Shown in pieces: positions 34,854 through 42,801 of a DNA stretch of 64,000 bases (the first letter of the stretch is position 1; every line of letters begins with the position of its first letter). The position numbers were made by a program, and so were the translations under genes. This DNA is from Ancylobacter novellus DSM 506 (GTDB lineage: Bacteria > Pseudomonadota > Alphaproteobacteria > Rhizobiales > Xanthobacteraceae), in assembly GCF_000092925.1 (NCBI RefSeq), contig NC_014217.1:1178001-1242000 (forward strand), read 5' to 3'. The notes beneath the pieces are model-generated. The model saw nothing but the letters and a program-made list of their open reading frames with translations. It did not search any database and was not told where the DNA came from.

Positions 34854-35372
34854 TCAGGGTTGCAGCCAGCCCTGTAGGAGTGACAGACCGGGCACCCAGC
34901 CGGTCAGCACGCCGATCGCCACGGTAAAGGCACCCGTGAAGCGCAGGATCGGCAGGCGGAGCGTGAGCAGGAGGAAATAGCAGAACCAGAGCAGACCCCA
35001 GCCAACCCAGTTCCATCCCATCCAGGTGCCGATGGGAGAGGCAGCCGTCTCCAGCGACTGCAGCGCCACCGGGGTGACGGTGATGGCGACGAACAGGCTG
35101 AACCAGCCGAGCCCTCGCCCGTCCACCTCGACGTGCCGGTTGTGCGCGACCCAGAAATAGGTCGCGGTGAACAGCAGCGTCAGCGCGGCGGCCTTGATCG
35201 ATCCCGCGTCGGCGGCGGGATTGAAAGCCCAGAAGATGGAAATGCCCAGCGTGACGACGCCCGATACGACGTTGACGACGACGATCTCGCGGTCCTCGAT
35301 CTGTCCGAGCAACCAAAGACCATTGAGCACGAGCACCGCACCTACATACAGAAGTCCAAGACCTAACAGCAT
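34854..35372 (-). CDS. AmiS/UreI-family amide or urea channel
   Basis: This 172-residue membrane protein has six hydrophobic segments and the family opening MLLGLGLLYVGAVLVLNGLW. Other family-like stretches are GISIFWAFNPAADAGSIKAA and the C-terminal half starting GWNWVGWGLLWFCYFLLL. AmiS/UreI proteins form channels for short amides or urea. Placed between fmdA and fmdB, it most likely admits formamide or acetamide. It ends 78 bp before fmdB and lies 66 bp after fmdA, so the three probably share an mRNA. Confidence 0.85.
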   Translation of the reverse strand: MLLGLGLLYVGAVLVLNGLWLLGQIEDREIVVVNVVSGVVTLGISIFWAFNPAADAGSIKAAALTLLFTATYFWVAHNRHVEVDGRGLGWFSLFVAITVTPVALQSLETAASPIGTWMGWNWVGWGLLWFCYFLLLTLRLPILRFTGAFTVAIGVLTGWVPGLSLLQGWLQP

Positions 35373-35438
35373 CGCTGATCTCCGTTGCCGGGTTCGGCCG
35401 CGGTACGACCGGAACCCGGCGTTGATCTGATTGGAGGT

Positions 35439-36665
35439 TCAGCTGGCGCGGGCGACGTCGACGCCCGAAACCTGCCGGGTCGGGCCCGTCGAGTTCGGGT
35501 TGATGTCGAATTCGAAGATCTTGGTCGGGATCGCCACCGTCGCGCAGACATTGGGAATGTCGACGATGCCAGCGATGCGACCCTCGACCGGAGCGGTGCC
35601 CAGGATGGAATAGGCCTGCTCGCCGGAATAACCGAATTTCTTCAGGTATTCGATCGCGTTGAGGCAGGCGCGGCGATAGGCGACATGGGCGTCGAGATAA
35701 TATTGTTCGCCCGTATGCTCATCGACGGAGATGCCTTCGAAGATGAGGTAGTCGTCGAAATGCGGGTCGATGGGGCTCGGCTTGAAGATGGGGTTGATGA
35801 CGCCGTACTTCGCCATGCCGCCCTTGATCAGGCCGACGCCGATGTCGATCCACCCGGCCATCTCGATGGCGCCGCAGAAGGTGATCTCTCCGTCGCCCTG
35901 GGAGAAGTGAATGTCGCCCATGGAGAGGCCGCCACCCTTCACATACACCGGGAAATAGCAGCGTGAGCCGCGCGACAGATTCTTGATGTCGCAATTGCCG
36001 CCATGTTCGCGCGGCGGCACCGTGCGCCAGCCCTCGGCCGCCGCCTTGTCGCGGGCGCTGCCGCTCATCTGGCCCATCAGCGCCGTGTCGCTATAGGGAA
36101 GGGCGGCAAGGGGCGGCACCCGGTTCGGATTGGTGGCGACCAGGGCGGCCTCGCGGCGATTGGCTTCCGCCAGCAGTTTGTGGTCCGGCAGACAGCCGAT
36201 CAGGCCGGGATGGACGAGACCGGGATAGCGGACCTTCGGAACGTGGCGCGAGGTCGTGTAGATGCCATGGAAGTCCCAGCAGGTCTTCACCGCCTCGGGG
36301 TAGTGCTCGGTGAGGAAGCCGCCGCCGTTCTTCTTGTCAAACAGGCCGTTGAAGCCCCATTCGGAGCCTTCGATCGGCCCGATGTCGAGGATGTCCACCA
36401 CCATGAGGTCGCCGGGCTCGGCGCCTTCGACGCCGAAGGGACCGCTGAGATAGTGCACCTTGGTCAGGTCTACGTCGCGGACGTCGTTGGCGCTGTCATT
36501 GTTGCCGATCTGGCCTCCGGTCCAGTCGTAGCACTCGACCCGGAACTCGTCGCCCGGCTTGAACGTCTCGACCATCGGGATGTCGGGATGCCAGCGGTTG
36601 TGGGTCTTGATGTCCTGCTGTTCGGGGGCTTTGCTGAGATCGATCTTGAAGACGGTCTTCGCCAT
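35439..36665 (-). CDS. fmdA: Formamidase FmdA
   Basis: FmdA hydrolyses formamide (and weakly other short amides) to ammonia and formate. The 408-residue length and sequence match the FmdA/AmdA acetamidase-formamidase family: HNRWHPDIPMVETFKPGDEF, GPFGVEGAEPGDLMVVDI, RVPPREHGG-type segment (here TVPPREHGGNCDIKNLSRGS) and MGDIHFSQGDGEITFCGAIE. The start MAKTVFKIDL at 36665 is the family's usual beginning; the longer frame upstream lies in the promoter. It is divergent from an OmpR-type regulator, which is a plausible controller. Confidence 0.93.
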   Translation of the reverse strand: MAKTVFKIDLSKAPEQQDIKTHNRWHPDIPMVETFKPGDEFRVECYDWTGGQIGNNDSANDVRDVDLTKVHYLSGPFGVEGAEPGDLMVVDILDIGPIEGSEWGFNGLFDKKNGGGFLTEHYPEAVKTCWDFHGIYTTSRHVPKVRYPGLVHPGLIGCLPDHKLLAEANRREAALVATNPNRVPPLAALPYSDTALMGQMSGSARDKAAAEGWRTVPPREHGGNCDIKNLSRGSRCYFPVYVKGGGLSMGDIHFSQGDGEITFCGAIEMAGWIDIGVGLIKGGMAKYGVINPIFKPSPIDPHFDDYLIFEGISVDEHTGEQYYLDAHVAYRRACLNAIEYLKKFGYSGEQAYSILGTAPVEGRIAGIVDIPNVCATVAIPTKIFEFDINPNSTGPTRQVSGVDVARAS

Positions 36666-36802
36666 GAGCTTTCCTCCAGTGAGGGTGCTGCGGCGTTCTC
36701 GCCGTTCCGAAGGTGCGCCGTAATTGAAACGACGCTCCCGCACCCGTCGGAGAAGGCTAGGTGGCGCATGTAATCGTCGTAGCGGTGCGATTGGGTCGGT
36801 TA

Positions 36803-36817
36803 TGTAATTTTTTGTAA
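36803..36817. promoter_or_regulatory. TGTAA direct repeat in the fmdA-regulator divergent region
   Basis: TGTAA occurs at 36803-36807 and again at 36813-36817, a 10-bp period on one face of the helix, as is usual for OmpR/PhoB-type operators. It is in an AT-rich patch between fmdA and the response regulator gene. A third TGTAA lies near 36769. Confidence 0.4.
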
Positions 36818-36913
36818 CTCTCGCGCTGTTGGGCACACATCGACGGTCCGGCCGTCTAAGATCGCATCAGGCGACGCAACGGGTCGTCTCGTAGCGAGAA
36901 TGCACGGGGCGCA

Positions 36914-37648
36914 ATGATGAATGAAATGATGCGCGTTCAGCGCATCCTCATGGTCGATGATGACCGCCGAATGTGCGCATTCGTCACCAAGTTCCTTGGC
37001 CGCGAGGGCTATTCGGCGGAATTCGCGTTGAACGGTTCGTCGATGCGCCACGCGCTCGCAACCACGCGCTTCGACCTGATCATTCTCGATCTGACCTTCC
37101 CCGACGGGGAGGACGGACTCTCGCTCGCGCGCAACGTCCGCACCAGCCTCGACACGCCGCTTCTGGTGCTGTCTGCCAAATGCGAGACCATCGATAAGAT
37201 CGTCTGCCTTGAGATCGGTGCAGACGACTATGTCACGAAACCCTTCGAGCCGCGCGAACTGCTGGCGCGAATCCGCGCCATCCTGCGGCGCGCGCAGGGC
37301 GAGCGCCGGCCTTCGTCCGAGAAATCCGCATCGGCGGAAAACCGGCTCGAATTCGGTGGCTGGTGTCTCGATCTCGCTCGCCGCGAACTGACGCGTCCCA
37401 ACGCGGCGGTTGTCGCGCTGACCAGTCACGAGTTCAGGCTGCTCGTCACGCTGGCGCAACGTCCCGGCCGCGTGCTCACCCGCGACCAGATCCTCGATCT
37501 CGTGGCCAATCGGCAATGGGCGCCGTTCGATCGCAGCATCGACGTACTGATCGGCAAGCTGCGCCGCAAGCTGGACGATGCCGGCGATCAGCTGATCAAG
37601 ACCGTGCGCGGCGAAGGCTATGTCTTCACCCCGCCGTCGCGCCAATGA
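36914..37648 (+). CDS. OmpR-type response regulator next to the amide genes
   Basis: The 244-residue protein has a receiver (Asp59 in LIILDLTFPDGEDG; VTKPFEPREL) and a winged-helix output domain (TSHEFRLLVTLAQRPGRVL ... DRSIDVLIGKLRRKL, KTVRGEGYVF). It is divergent from fmdA and convergent with a receiver-kinase hybrid. The likely signal chain is the permease-kinase and hybrid kinase feeding this regulator, which then acts on fmdA-amiS-fmdB; this is inference from position. Several in-frame ATGs exist at the start (MMNEMM), so the exact N-terminus is uncertain. Confidence 0.9.
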   Translation: MMNEMMRVQRILMVDDDRRMCAFVTKFLGREGYSAEFALNGSSMRHALATTRFDLIILDLTFPDGEDGLSLARNVRTSLDTPLLVLSAKCETIDKIVCLEIGADDYVTKPFEPRELLARIRAILRRAQGERRPSSEKSASAENRLEFGGWCLDLARRELTRPNAAVVALTSHEFRLLVTLAQRPGRVLTRDQILDLVANRQWAPFDRSIDVLIGKLRRKLDDAGDQLIKTVRGEGYVFTPPSRQ

Positions 37649-37658
37649 TTGCTGGTGA

Positions 37659-38837
37659 TTACTCTTCCGGCCTGATGAGAGCGGGAGCGGTGGGCAGGAG
37701 CAGGCATATGCGTGTGCCGACGCCCGGCTCGCTTTCGATCACGAGGTTCCCGCCGCTCTGCCGGACGAAGCCATAGACGGTGGCAAGACCCAGGCCGCTG
37801 CCGCTTTCGGCCGGTTTGGTAGAGAAGAAGGGATGCAGCGCGCGCTCGGCGACCTCCGGAGTCATACCGCAACCGTCGTCCTCGACTGCGACGCTGGCGT
37901 AGGTGCCGGGAGGCATGTCGTCGAGGAGGCTCGGCGAACCTCCCGGCAGATCGACGAGACCTATGCCGAGCCGGATCGTTCCCGCGCCGGCCAGCGCGTC
38001 ACGTGCGTTGAGCGCCAGATTCAGCAGGCTGGCCTCCAGCTGATGCGGGTCGACATGGGCGAGGCAGGGCGCCTCCGGCAGGCGCAACTGCACGACGATG
38101 TCTTCGCCCAGGGCGGGCCGCAGATTCCGCGCCATCTCCGCGAGAGTTGCGCCCAGCTCGATGCGGCGCGGCAATAGCGGCTGCGCCCGGCCGACGGCGA
38201 GCAGCCGCCGATTGGTCGCGATGCCCTCCTGCACGGCGCTCAACGCGTCCTCGACGAGCTCGCCGAGGATGGCGATATCGCCCTGCGGTCCACGCGCCAG
38301 CTCTTCCTGGACCAGCCGCAGATTGCCGCCGACCACCGCCAGAAGGTTGTTGAAGTCGTGCGCGATGCCCGCCGAGAGTCGGCCGACGGCTTCCATCCGT
38401 CGGCTCTGGCGCAATAATTCCTCAGTCTCCGCCCGTTCCCGGGCGAGACGCAGCCGGTCGAAACAGCGCGCAATGGTGGCGAGCAGGTCGTCGGGCTCGA
38501 ACGGCTTGCAGACATAGTCGTAAATGCCAGCTTGCAACGCCTTGATGGCTGTCTGTACCGAGGCGTAGGCCGTCACCATCACGACCAGCAGCTCGGGCTT
38601 GGCACGGGTGAGCTCGCTCGCGAGCTGCACCCCATCCTCATGGCCGAGCCGGATATCGACCAGCGCTACGTCGATCCCATCGATAACAGACAGCGCGCCG
38701 GATCGGTCATGTGCAACGGCGACATCGTAGTGCTCGATCCGAAGCAACCGGGCGAGACTGGCGGCAAAATCCTGATCGTCGTCGACAATCAGCAGCCGAC
38801 GCCGCGGCGCCGTCTGCGGGAGGGCATCAGGCGACAT
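37659..38837 (-). CDS. Receiver domain-histidine kinase hybrid
   Basis: This 392-residue soluble protein has an unusual order: an N-terminal receiver (LLIVDDDQD, Asp61 in ALVDIRLG, Lys in CKPFEPDD), a short linker, then a histidine kinase with His160 in AGIAHDFNNLLAVVGG and an ATPase domain (EDDGCGMTPE, GSGLGLATVYG). A receiver in front of the kinase means its activity is probably gated by phosphotransfer from another kinase, most simply the permease-kinase whose gene it overlaps by 11 bases. It has no membrane segment. Confidence 0.9.
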   Translation of the reverse strand: MSPDALPQTAPRRRLLIVDDDQDFAASLARLLRIEHYDVAVAHDRSGALSVIDGIDVALVDIRLGHEDGVQLASELTRAKPELLVVMVTAYASVQTAIKALQAGIYDYVCKPFEPDDLLATIARCFDRLRLARERAETEELLRQSRRMEAVGRLSAGIAHDFNNLLAVVGGNLRLVQEELARGPQGDIAILGELVEDALSAVQEGIATNRRLLAVGRAQPLLPRRIELGATLAEMARNLRPALGEDIVVQLRLPEAPCLAHVDPHQLEASLLNLALNARDALAGAGTIRLGIGLVDLPGGSPSLLDDMPPGTYASVAVEDDGCGMTPEVAERALHPFFSTKPAESGSGLGLATVYGFVRQSGGNLVIESEPGVGTRICLLLPTAPALIRPEE

Positions 38838-41481
38838 CGGCCCATTCCCCGCTCGCGGCCGGCAGGCGGATCTCGACGCAGGTGCCCTCCTGCTCGACCG
38901 AGGTGATGCGGACACTGCCGCCATGGCGCTCGACGATGCGTCGCACCAGCGCCAGGCCAAGCCCGAGCCCGAATGGTTTGGTGCTGAAGAGCGGCTCGAA
39001 CAGCCGCGCCTGCACCTCCTCGCTCATGCCGATTCCGTTGTCGGAAACGGTGATGCACACGCGGTCGTCCTCACAGGCGGTCGCGATCGTCACCTTGCCC
39101 GGACGCGCGGCGGAAGGGCACTCCTGTACCGCCTGCATGGCATTCTGAACTACGTTGACCAGCACCTGGCGCAATCTCTCGCCGTCCGCCTCGATCATGC
39201 GGTCGCATCCGAGGTGGAGTTCGAGGTGGACGGGGGACAGGCTCTTTAGATCGGTCAAGTGCTCGATGATCCAGGCATCGAGGGCAAGCGGGACCATGGA
39301 GACGTTGGGCCGGCGCGAGAATTCCAGCAGATCCTCGATGATGCGCACGCAGCGCCGTACATTGCGCTGGATGCGGTCGATCTCATCGTGCACGTCGTGA
39401 CTGTCGAACTTGCCGGTGCGCTTGAGTACCGCAACGGAACTCATCAGCGTGCCGAGCGGATTGCGCAATTCATGACTGACCGTGGCGGTGAGCTGGCCGA
39501 TGGCGGCAAGCCGCTCGGTGCGCGTCAGTTCGGCGCGTGTCGCGTGCAGCTTCTCCAGCGAGCTGACGAGATTGCGCTGTGCAAGCTCGCGGCTCTCGTT
39601 GGAGAGCACGATCCACCAGGCGCTGATCGCCAGGAGTGGCAACAGGGCGAGGAACACGCGCAGCAATAGCGAGCCATTATCGAGATGTGGCGTTTCCGCT
39701 CCCGGCTCGATGAGGCGATAGGTAAGGAGGAACAATGCCGCCGTCACGACGGTGAGCGCAATCAGCACGCCGCCAACCTTCAACAGGCGCTGGGGCATAT
39801 GGGGTGCGATGCGGCTGGTGATGCCTTCGCCGAGATAATGTGACCGCGACGTCGCGAGGTCCTGGTTCGACTTCTTGCAGGCGTCGTGGCAGTGCGCGTC
39901 GAGGCTGCAGCACAGCGAACAGATTGGGCGCTCATAGAAGCTGCAGTAGGCCATGTCGTCCCGCTCATAGCCGTGATCGCAGATCTCGCAGCGTATGACC
40001 GGACCCGCGTCCCTGCCGAAATGCGCGACCGGGGGACGCGCGAGATAATAGCGCCCGCGCGTCGCCACCCCGATCAGCGTTGCGGCAAGGAAGGCGAGGA
40101 GGAAGGAAAGCGGTGCGCAATAGGCCTGCGCGGCATCCCCGAATACGCCGGTGAAGGCGATGATCGCGACGATCGAGCCGAAGGCCATTCCTCCGCATCC
40201 GACCGGATTGAAGTCGCGCAGATGTGCGCGCTTGAACTCGATGAAGCCCGGGCTGACCTTCAGCGGCTTCAGCACCCAGAGGTCGGCGACAATGGCGCCG
40301 ACCCAGGCCATGGCGATGTTTGAATAAACCGCGAGCACCACTTCCAGTGTCTCGAAGATGCCCAGAAGCATCAGCAGAAGGGAAATGAGTATGTTGAAGA
40401 TCAGCCAGACAACTCGTCCTGGATGATAATGGGTCACGCGCGAGAAGAAATTCGACCATGCCAGCGATCCGGCATAGGCGTTGGTGACGTTGATCTTCAC
40501 CTGCGACAGCAGAACGAACAGTGTAGCGCTGAACAGGACCAGTGATGGGTTTTCGAACACATATCCATAGGCAACGATGAACATGTGGATCGGCTCGAGC
40601 GCCTGTTGCCGCGATAGGCCGCTCGACAATACCAGGACGGCTAGCAAGCCGCCGGCGAGGATCTTCAGCCCACCGATGATGACCCAGCCCGGTCCGGCCA
40701 GCACCACCGCGCTCCACCAGGCGAGGCGGTTCGAGCCCGTTTTCTCGGGCAGAAAGCGGAGATAGTCCGCTTGCTCGCCGATCTGGACCACGAGCGAGCA
40801 CATGATGCTCACGGACGCCCCGAAGGCGAGGGCGTCAAACCCGTCCACGCCGATGTCAAACCCGGCAAACCGCGTCCATTCTGCGAGTTCCTGCGGCGAC
40901 TTCGCGGCGATCATGATGAAGGGCAGGATCATCATGGCCAGCCAGAGAGGCTGGGTAAGCATCTGCAGTCGCGAGATCATGGTGATGCCCATGAGCGTGA
41001 CCGGAATGATCACCAGCGAGGAGATGACGTATCCGAGCACGAGCGGGATGTCGGCATAGAGCTTGAGCGCCTGTGCCATGATCGCGCCTTCGAGCGCGAA
41101 GAAGATGAACGTGAAGCTCGCATAGATCAGCGACGTGATCGTCGAGCCGATATAGCCGAAGCCGGCTCCGCGGGTGAGCAGATCGAGATCGATGCCGTAC
41201 TTGCTGGAATAATAGGCGATCGGCAGACTGGTGACGAAGATGAAAAGCGACACTACGAGGATGGCGAGTCCGGCATTGACGAAGCCGTAGCTCAGCGTGA
41301 TCGACCCGCCGATGGTTTCCAGCGCCAGGAAGGAGATTCCACCCAGCGCCGTATTAGCGATCACAAAGGGCGACCAGCGACGGAACGAACGCGCTGTGTA
41401 GCGCAGCGAGTAATCCTCAAGCGTCTCATTGGCGATCCATGAATGATAGGATCGCAGGGCCGGCAACTCGGGCGTTTCCAC
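38827..41481 (-). CDS. NCS1-type permease fused to a histidine kinase via a Cys-rich segment
   Basis: This 884-residue protein joins three parts. Residues about 35-480 form a 12-segment nucleobase:cation symporter-1-like permease (FVIANTALGGISFLALE, AYAGSLAWSNFFSR). Residues 498-535 hold a dense Cys/His cluster (CEIC, YCSFYERPICSLCC, HCHDAC) resembling a zinc-binding or redox knuckle. Two more membrane segments follow near 550-635, then a histidine kinase with His670 (TVSHELRNPLG) and an ATPase domain (GLGLGLALVRRI). It looks like a transporter-sensor of the kind known from CbrA-type kinases, but with an NCS1 rather than an SSS permease. The ligand could be a nucleobase, hydantoin or amide-type compound. 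It overlaps the receiver-kinase gene. Confidence 0.88.
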   Translation of the reverse strand: METPELPALRSYHSWIANETLEDYSLRYTARSFRRWSPFVIANTALGGISFLALETIGGSITLSYGFVNAGLAILVVSLFIFVTSLPIAYYSSKYGIDLDLLTRGAGFGYIGSTITSLIYASFTFIFFALEGAIMAQALKLYADIPLVLGYVISSLVIIPVTLMGITMISRLQMLTQPLWLAMMILPFIMIAAKSPQELAEWTRFAGFDIGVDGFDALAFGASVSIMCSLVVQIGEQADYLRFLPEKTGSNRLAWWSAVVLAGPGWVIIGGLKILAGGLLAVLVLSSGLSRQQALEPIHMFIVAYGYVFENPSLVLFSATLFVLLSQVKINVTNAYAGSLAWSNFFSRVTHYHPGRVVWLIFNILISLLLMLLGIFETLEVVLAVYSNIAMAWVGAIVADLWVLKPLKVSPGFIEFKRAHLRDFNPVGCGGMAFGSIVAIIAFTGVFGDAAQAYCAPLSFLLAFLAATLIGVATRGRYYLARPPVAHFGRDAGPVIRCEICDHGYERDDMAYCSFYERPICSLCCSLDAHCHDACKKSNQDLATSRSHYLGEGITSRIAPHMPQRLLKVGGVLIALTVVTAALFLLTYRLIEPGAETPHLDNGSLLLRVFLALLPLLAISAWWIVLSNESRELAQRNLVSSLEKLHATRAELTRTERLAAIGQLTATVSHELRNPLGTLMSSVAVLKRTGKFDSHDVHDEIDRIQRNVRRCVRIIEDLLEFSRRPNVSMVPLALDAWIIEHLTDLKSLSPVHLELHLGCDRMIEADGERLRQVLVNVVQNAMQAVQECPSAARPGKVTIATACEDDRVCITVSDNGIGMSEEVQARLFEPLFSTKPFGLGLGLALVRRIVERHGGSVRITSVEQEGTCVEIRLPAASGEWADVA

Positions 41482-41811
41482 GGTTTGTTACCTTGTTTGT
41501 CACAAGGCTAGCGCATGGAAAGGCAGCAAGCCAACTCTGGCTGACCGCCCAGCTTGCGCTGGTTATCTCGTCGATGTGACGTCGACGGCGGAGAATTTTC
41601 CGCTCACAAGCATGGCGGTGCGCCGCATGAGAAGCGCCGCGCACCCTTTATCAGAACCTCGTATTCGGTCGCCGCTTCGATCACGGCCGGTCCTATAAGG
41701 ACCAAGAGCCAGCCGGACTTACCCTGTGACCGGCAGAAAACAGGGAGCATGGTCAGCCTGCAGCTGTCTCCGTTCCGTTGGGCTGTAAGAGAGGCTGAAT
41801 CTACCCTTACA
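41482..41811. other. Intergenic region between the permease-kinase gene and nsrR
   Basis: About 330 bp without a supported gene. Besides the inverted repeat at 41491-41507 it holds a compact hairpin, GGTCCT-ATA-AGGACC (41689-41703), that may be a terminator for nsrR. Short frames here have no family features. Confidence 0.4.
41491..41507. promoter_or_regulatory. Inverted repeat before the permease-kinase gene
   Basis: CCTTGT and ACAAGG flank five bases, centred about 18 bp before the permease-kinase ATG. An operator overlapping the leader would explain the position; a small mRNA hairpin at the ribosome site is the alternative. Confidence 0.4.
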
Positions 41812-42252
41812 TCAGGCGCGATTGATTTCCGGCTCCACGATGGCGAAGAGCTGGCGCAGCGCCGAGCGGCGGCCGAGCAGATCGGCGACCGTGTATTTGT
41901 CGAGCACGCTCAGGAAGGCGCGCGTGGCTTCGGCGAGGATGCCCGGCAGCCCGCAGGCGGGCGCGATCAGGCAGCCCTGGCAGTCGACGAGATCGAAACC
42001 CGCCTCGGTGTGGCGGACGAGCTCGCCCAGATTGATCTGATCGGCCGGACGCGCCAGCCGGACTCCGCCATGGCGGCCGCGCACGGTTTCGACATAGCCG
42101 GCGTGGCCGAGATCCTGGACCACCTTCATCAGGTTCGAGTGCGACAGGTCATAGATGCGCGCGATCTCGGGGATCGACGCCAGCCTGTCGTCATGCGTGC
42201 CGAGGTGGATCATCACCCGCATCGCGTAGTCGGTGTAGCGTGTGAGCTTCAT
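41812..42252 (-). CDS. nsrR: NO-sensing Rrf2-family repressor NsrR
   Basis: This 146-residue protein starts MKLTRYTDYAMRVMIHLG, as NsrR does, and carries the cluster cysteines 91, 94 and 100 in CQGCLIAPAC. The winged helix is in residues about 1-70 (HSNLMKVVQDL, RGRHGGVRLA). NsrR binds an iron-sulfur cluster that reacts with NO and then releases its target promoters. It is divergent from the globin and hmp genes, its classical targets. The longer open frame runs through the operator region, so the ATG at 42252 is used. Confidence 0.93.
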   Translation of the reverse strand: MKLTRYTDYAMRVMIHLGTHDDRLASIPEIARIYDLSHSNLMKVVQDLGHAGYVETVRGRHGGVRLARPADQINLGELVRHTEAGFDLVDCQGCLIAPACGLPGILAEATRAFLSVLDKYTVADLLGRRSALRQLFAIVEPEINRA

Positions 42253-42324
42253 GCCGGTCGGCTCTGGCGCGAGGGCGCATTCATTACATTCATCCTTGTT
42301 GCATGATTTCGTTTGCGCCGATAC

Positions 42325-42341
42325 ATTCATATAGAATGAAT
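42325..42341. promoter_or_regulatory. Candidate NsrR operator
   Basis: ATTCAT-ATAGA-ATGAAT is a perfect six-base inverted repeat, AT-rich in a GC-rich region. It is centred 23 bp before the globin start and 81 bp before nsrR. Further CATTCAT copies lie at 42278-42284 and 42288-42294. Repression of both genes by NsrR would fit. Confidence 0.55.
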
Positions 42342-42355
42342 GATTGTGATGAGCC

Positions 42356-42787
42356 ATGAACGCCGCGCCAATGCTGGATGAAGCCGCGCTCCCGGCGCTT
42401 CTCGCGCGATTCTACGAGAAGGTCCGGCGCGACGGGGACCTAGGTCCGCTTTTCGACGATGCCATCCATGACTGGCCCGGCCATCTTGAGCGGCTCGGGG
42501 AGTTCTGGTCGTCGGTCATGCTGGCGAGCGGGCGCTACAAGGGTAACCCAGTCGCCGTCCACCTCACGCATGCGCCCCGTATCACGCCGGAGATGTTCGA
42601 GCGCTGGCTCGGCCTGTGGGCGGAGACCACGTCGGAGATGCTTCCCGGCGCGGTGGCGGCAGCGATGCAGGCAAGGGCACGCCGGATCGCCGAGACGCTG
42701 CAGGACGCCCTGCGCGCGCATGCGGCTCGACAGGCCCACCCCCTCGGAGAGCCCGTCCGCTTCGGCCGGATCGTCTCCGCACATTGA
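42356..42787 (+). CDS. Group III truncated haemoglobin
   Basis: The 143-residue protein has the group III truncated globin pattern: LARFYEKVRRDGDLGPLF, FWSSVMLASGRYKGNPVAVH with the proximal-region His, and ITPEMFERWLGLWAET. Such globins bind NO and oxygen; in Campylobacter the homologue is induced by nitrosative stress. It lies directly beyond the candidate NsrR operator and 14 bp before hmp, so both probably form one NO-defence operon. The usual family length is about 130 residues, with a short tail here. Confidence 0.87.
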   Translation: MNAAPMLDEAALPALLARFYEKVRRDGDLGPLFDDAIHDWPGHLERLGEFWSSVMLASGRYKGNPVAVHLTHAPRITPEMFERWLGLWAETTSEMLPGAVAAAMQARARRIAETLQDALRAHAARQAHPLGEPVRFGRIVSAH

Positions 42788-42801
42788 AAGGATCACCGAG
42801 A

